Part shown: positions 7,388 through 8,432 of the stretch, piece by piece
Layout: each line of letters opens with the position of its first letter
How positions within the stretch are numbered: the stretch's first letter is position 1
NCBI GenBank assembly: GCA_018064305.1
Contig: JAGHVP010000216.1
Coordinates: 1 to 8,432 of the forward strand
Direction of reading: 5' to 3'
Length of the DNA: 8,432 nt
Source of the DNA: Candidatus Equibacterium intestinale
Lineage (GTDB): Bacteria; Bacteroidota; Bacteroidia; Bacteroidales; UBA932
Made by a program: the position numbers and the translations under genes
Notes under the pieces: generated by a model
Told to the model about the DNA's origin: nothing
The model's input: the letters and a program-made list of their open reading frames with translations, nothing else
Databases searched by the model: none

Positions 7388-8239
7388 CTATTCGGATTTC
7401 TGCCACTCTTTGATCATGCCTTCCAGATAGTCTGCCTGTCCTGCAGCTTCCTTTGCATCTTCTTCTGATACGTCAGGCTGTCCTGCGAGCTGTCTGTACA
7501 ACTTTATGGCCTGGCGTGCTGTAAGAACGGCCGTGTAACTGCTGCCGGATTCAGCCGCAAGAGTGGCCTTGCTGCACAATGAATTTGCATATTGGATATT
7601 GTCTTTCCCGTATCTTCCTGCGACATAATCAGTTATCATGTTGCTCATCTTGTATGCCGAATCCTTGTCACCGGCATTCTTATATGCAAACATCAACTGC
7701 ATAATAAGGTCTTCATAATAATCCGGGAATGCTATCTCTCCTGAATACAGTGACGAGTTGATATACCGGTCTGCCTTGCCAAGCTCCTTTTCCAGGACAT
7801 CCACTACTTTGCGCTGGTAGTCGCTCTGGTTCATGCGCACGGCACAGCCGGGCAGATACACCTTTGTGACAAACAGGTAATACAAGGTGTCGAACCTGAG
7901 ATATTCAGCAAAGCTGCCTTCGTGACTTTCAAAGTATTCAAACGCTTCTTTGCCTTTGTCAAGGCCAAGGAGCCCTACAAATTTCAGCCATGCCTTACCG
8001 GCTTCCTCCGATATCGGGCTGAGCTGTGACTCAGGTATGCTGCCTGAAATATTAAGTTTCAGTGAATCAAGAGCCATCGCATCATTCAGCATCTTACTCC
8101 AGTTGATATTTATACCGGTCTGTTCCAGATCGATAGCAGCCAATGCAGAATCTGATTCAGTGCCGCCGTTATTGCCTCCATGATTTCCGCATGCAAATAC
8201 GAACATTGCAGCCGCAACAAGCACAAGCGTTCTTTTCAT
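7388..8239 (-). CDS. Unrecognised lipoprotein, mostly helical
   Basis: I do not recognise this 283-aa protein. It has a lipoprotein signal: Lys2-Arg3, a hydrophobic stretch, then FVFAC with the lipid-modified Cys at 17, followed by a Gly/Asn-rich tether (GNHGGNNGG). The rest looks helical and rich in Ala, Leu, Tyr and acidic residues. The C-terminal third (about 175-282) resembles TPR-like helix pairs, for example LIMQLMFAYKNAGDKDSAY (178-196) and NSLCSKATLAAESGSSYTAV (219-238), but no repeat is clear enough to name. No Lys/Asp/Glu-rich surface-export signal follows the Cys, so I would expect it to face the periplasm. The reading frame is open up to 8278. I chose the ATG at 8239 because it gives a compact signal peptide and lies about 22 bases after the predicted transcription start, whereas the 8278 start would be upstream of the promoter box. 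An in-frame ATG at 8260 is the alternative. It is the first gene of the operon. Confidence 0.85.
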   Translation of the reverse strand: MKRTLVLVAAAMFVFACGNHGGNNGGTESDSALAAIDLEQTGININWSKMLNDAMALDSLKLNISGSIPESQLSPISEEAGKAWLKFVGLLGLDKGKEAFEYFESHEGSFAEYLRFDTLYYLFVTKVYLPGCAVRMNQSDYQRKVVDVLEKELGKADRYINSSLYSGEIAFPDYYEDLIMQLMFAYKNAGDKDSAYKMSNMITDYVAGRYGKDNIQYANSLCSKATLAAESGSSYTAVLTARQAIKLYRQLAGQPDVSEEDAKEAAGQADYLEGMIKEWQKSE

Positions 8240-8266
8240 TACCAAAATATATTTATTCATATCTTG

Positions 8267-8298
8267 CAAAGATAACAAATAATTTTGTTTGTCGGAAA
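8267..8298 (-). promoter_or_regulatory. Promoter of the lipoprotein-symporter-murA-murB-hydrolase operon
   Basis: On the minus strand TATCTTTG (8274-8267) matches the Bacteroidetes -7 box TAnnTTTG exactly. Twenty bases upstream is TTTC (8298-8295), one mismatch from the -33 box TTTG. Transcription would start near 8261, leaving a short AT-rich leader before the ATG at 8239. No equally good promoter was seen inside the downstream genes, whose gaps are only 3-17 bases, so this site may drive all five genes. Confidence 0.7.
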
Positions 8299-8432
8299 TG
8301 ACAATTCATGACAGGAAGAGTGACACATTGTCAGTATTTGATTCATGGCATAATGTTCGTTATTTGAATGCCCCGCCGCGATATGGCAGTAAAAATTGAA
8401 AATAAATTGTAAAAAATATCTATTATGGGAAA
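8279..8432. other. Intergenic region with a pentamer cluster upstream of the operon
   Basis: This 154-base stretch has no ORF of note. TGACA occurs at 8299-8303, 8309-8313 and 8321-8325, and TGTCA at 8329-8333. The last two form a perfect inverted repeat, TGACA-CAT-TGTCA. The cluster lies just upstream of the -33 box of the leftward promoter. A second weak dyad is GGCAT (8347-8351) with ATGCC (8368-8372). The right end is very AT-rich and could be the leader of a rightward gene. Confidence 0.45.
8425..8432 (+). CDS. Possible start of a divergent rightward gene (two codons visible)
   Basis: ATG GGA AA at the window edge follows about 35 bases of AT-rich sequence, like the leaders of the other genes here, and faces away from the lipoprotein gene. 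Only Met-Gly can be read. No clear TAnnTTTG box was found on this strand upstream of it, so this is only a candidate. Confidence 0.2.

Noticed and set aside
8240..8278. N-terminal extension of the lipoprotein by 13 residues
   Set aside because: It starts upstream of the promoter box at 8267-8274 and would bury the lipoprotein signal behind polar residues.
8347..8372. Weak dyad GGCAT/ATGCC as a terminator or operator
   Set aside because: The five-base arms with a 16-base loop are too weak, and no T-tract follows. It could easily occur by chance.
8384..8398. Sigma-54-like site (TGGCAG followed by ATTGA)
   Set aside because: The downstream half lacks the required GC of TTGC at the correct spacing, and there is no supporting activator-gene context.
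1..8432. Mobile elements, CRISPR arrays, tRNA genes or toxin-antitoxin pairs
   Set aside because: I saw no transposase or integrase motifs, no regularly spaced repeats, no tRNA-like cloverleaf and no small paired ORFs outside shadows of real genes.

Overview
The window looks like a core-chromosome segment of a member of the Bacteroidetes (Bacteroidales). Three things point there. Two promoters fit the Bacteroidetes primary-sigma pattern: TTTG, 19-20 bases, TAnnTTTG. Leaders before start codons are AT-rich and have little Shine-Dalgarno character. MurA has the long form (440 aa) with Asp in place of the usual catalytic Cys, and the 4.5S RNA apical loop reads like those of this phylum. A species cannot be named from the sequence alone.

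All seven protein genes with full or near-full support lie on the minus strand and are tightly spaced. Transcription appears to begin near 8261 and run leftward. The order is an unrecognised lipoprotein (8239-7388), an AGCS-type sodium:alanine/glycine symporter (7380-5992), murA (5979-4657), murB (4653-3661) and a secreted SxxK serine hydrolase (3643-2582). Gaps between these five are 7, 12, 3 and 17 bases, so they are probably one transcription unit. Its theme is the envelope: MurA and MurB carry out the two steps from UDP-GlcNAc to UDP-MurNAc, the symporter could supply alanine or glycine, and the hydrolase and lipoprotein are exported.

After the hydrolase comes a 148-base gap that holds the only well-supported plus-strand gene, the SRP (4.5S) RNA gene ffs at 2480-2576. 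It has its own promoter and a T-tract terminator that overlaps the hydrolase stop codon. The minus strand then resumes with mnmA (2433-1261), a tRNA 2-thiouridylase, and 12 bases later a HI0933/YhiN-type flavoprotein (1248 to beyond position 1). The flavoprotein lacks only its extreme C-terminus here.

The right end (8279-8432) is an intergenic region upstream of the lipoprotein promoter. It has a cluster of TGACA/TGTCA pentamers and a possible start codon of a rightward gene at 8425.

I found no mobile element, CRISPR array, tRNA or rRNA, and no broken gene. The window is mostly ordinary housekeeping sequence. The points most worth a second look are the Asp-type MurA, the ffs gene embedded antisense to the minus-strand gene run, the grouping of an unknown lipoprotein and a serine hydrolase with murA-murB, and the pentamer cluster upstream of the operon.
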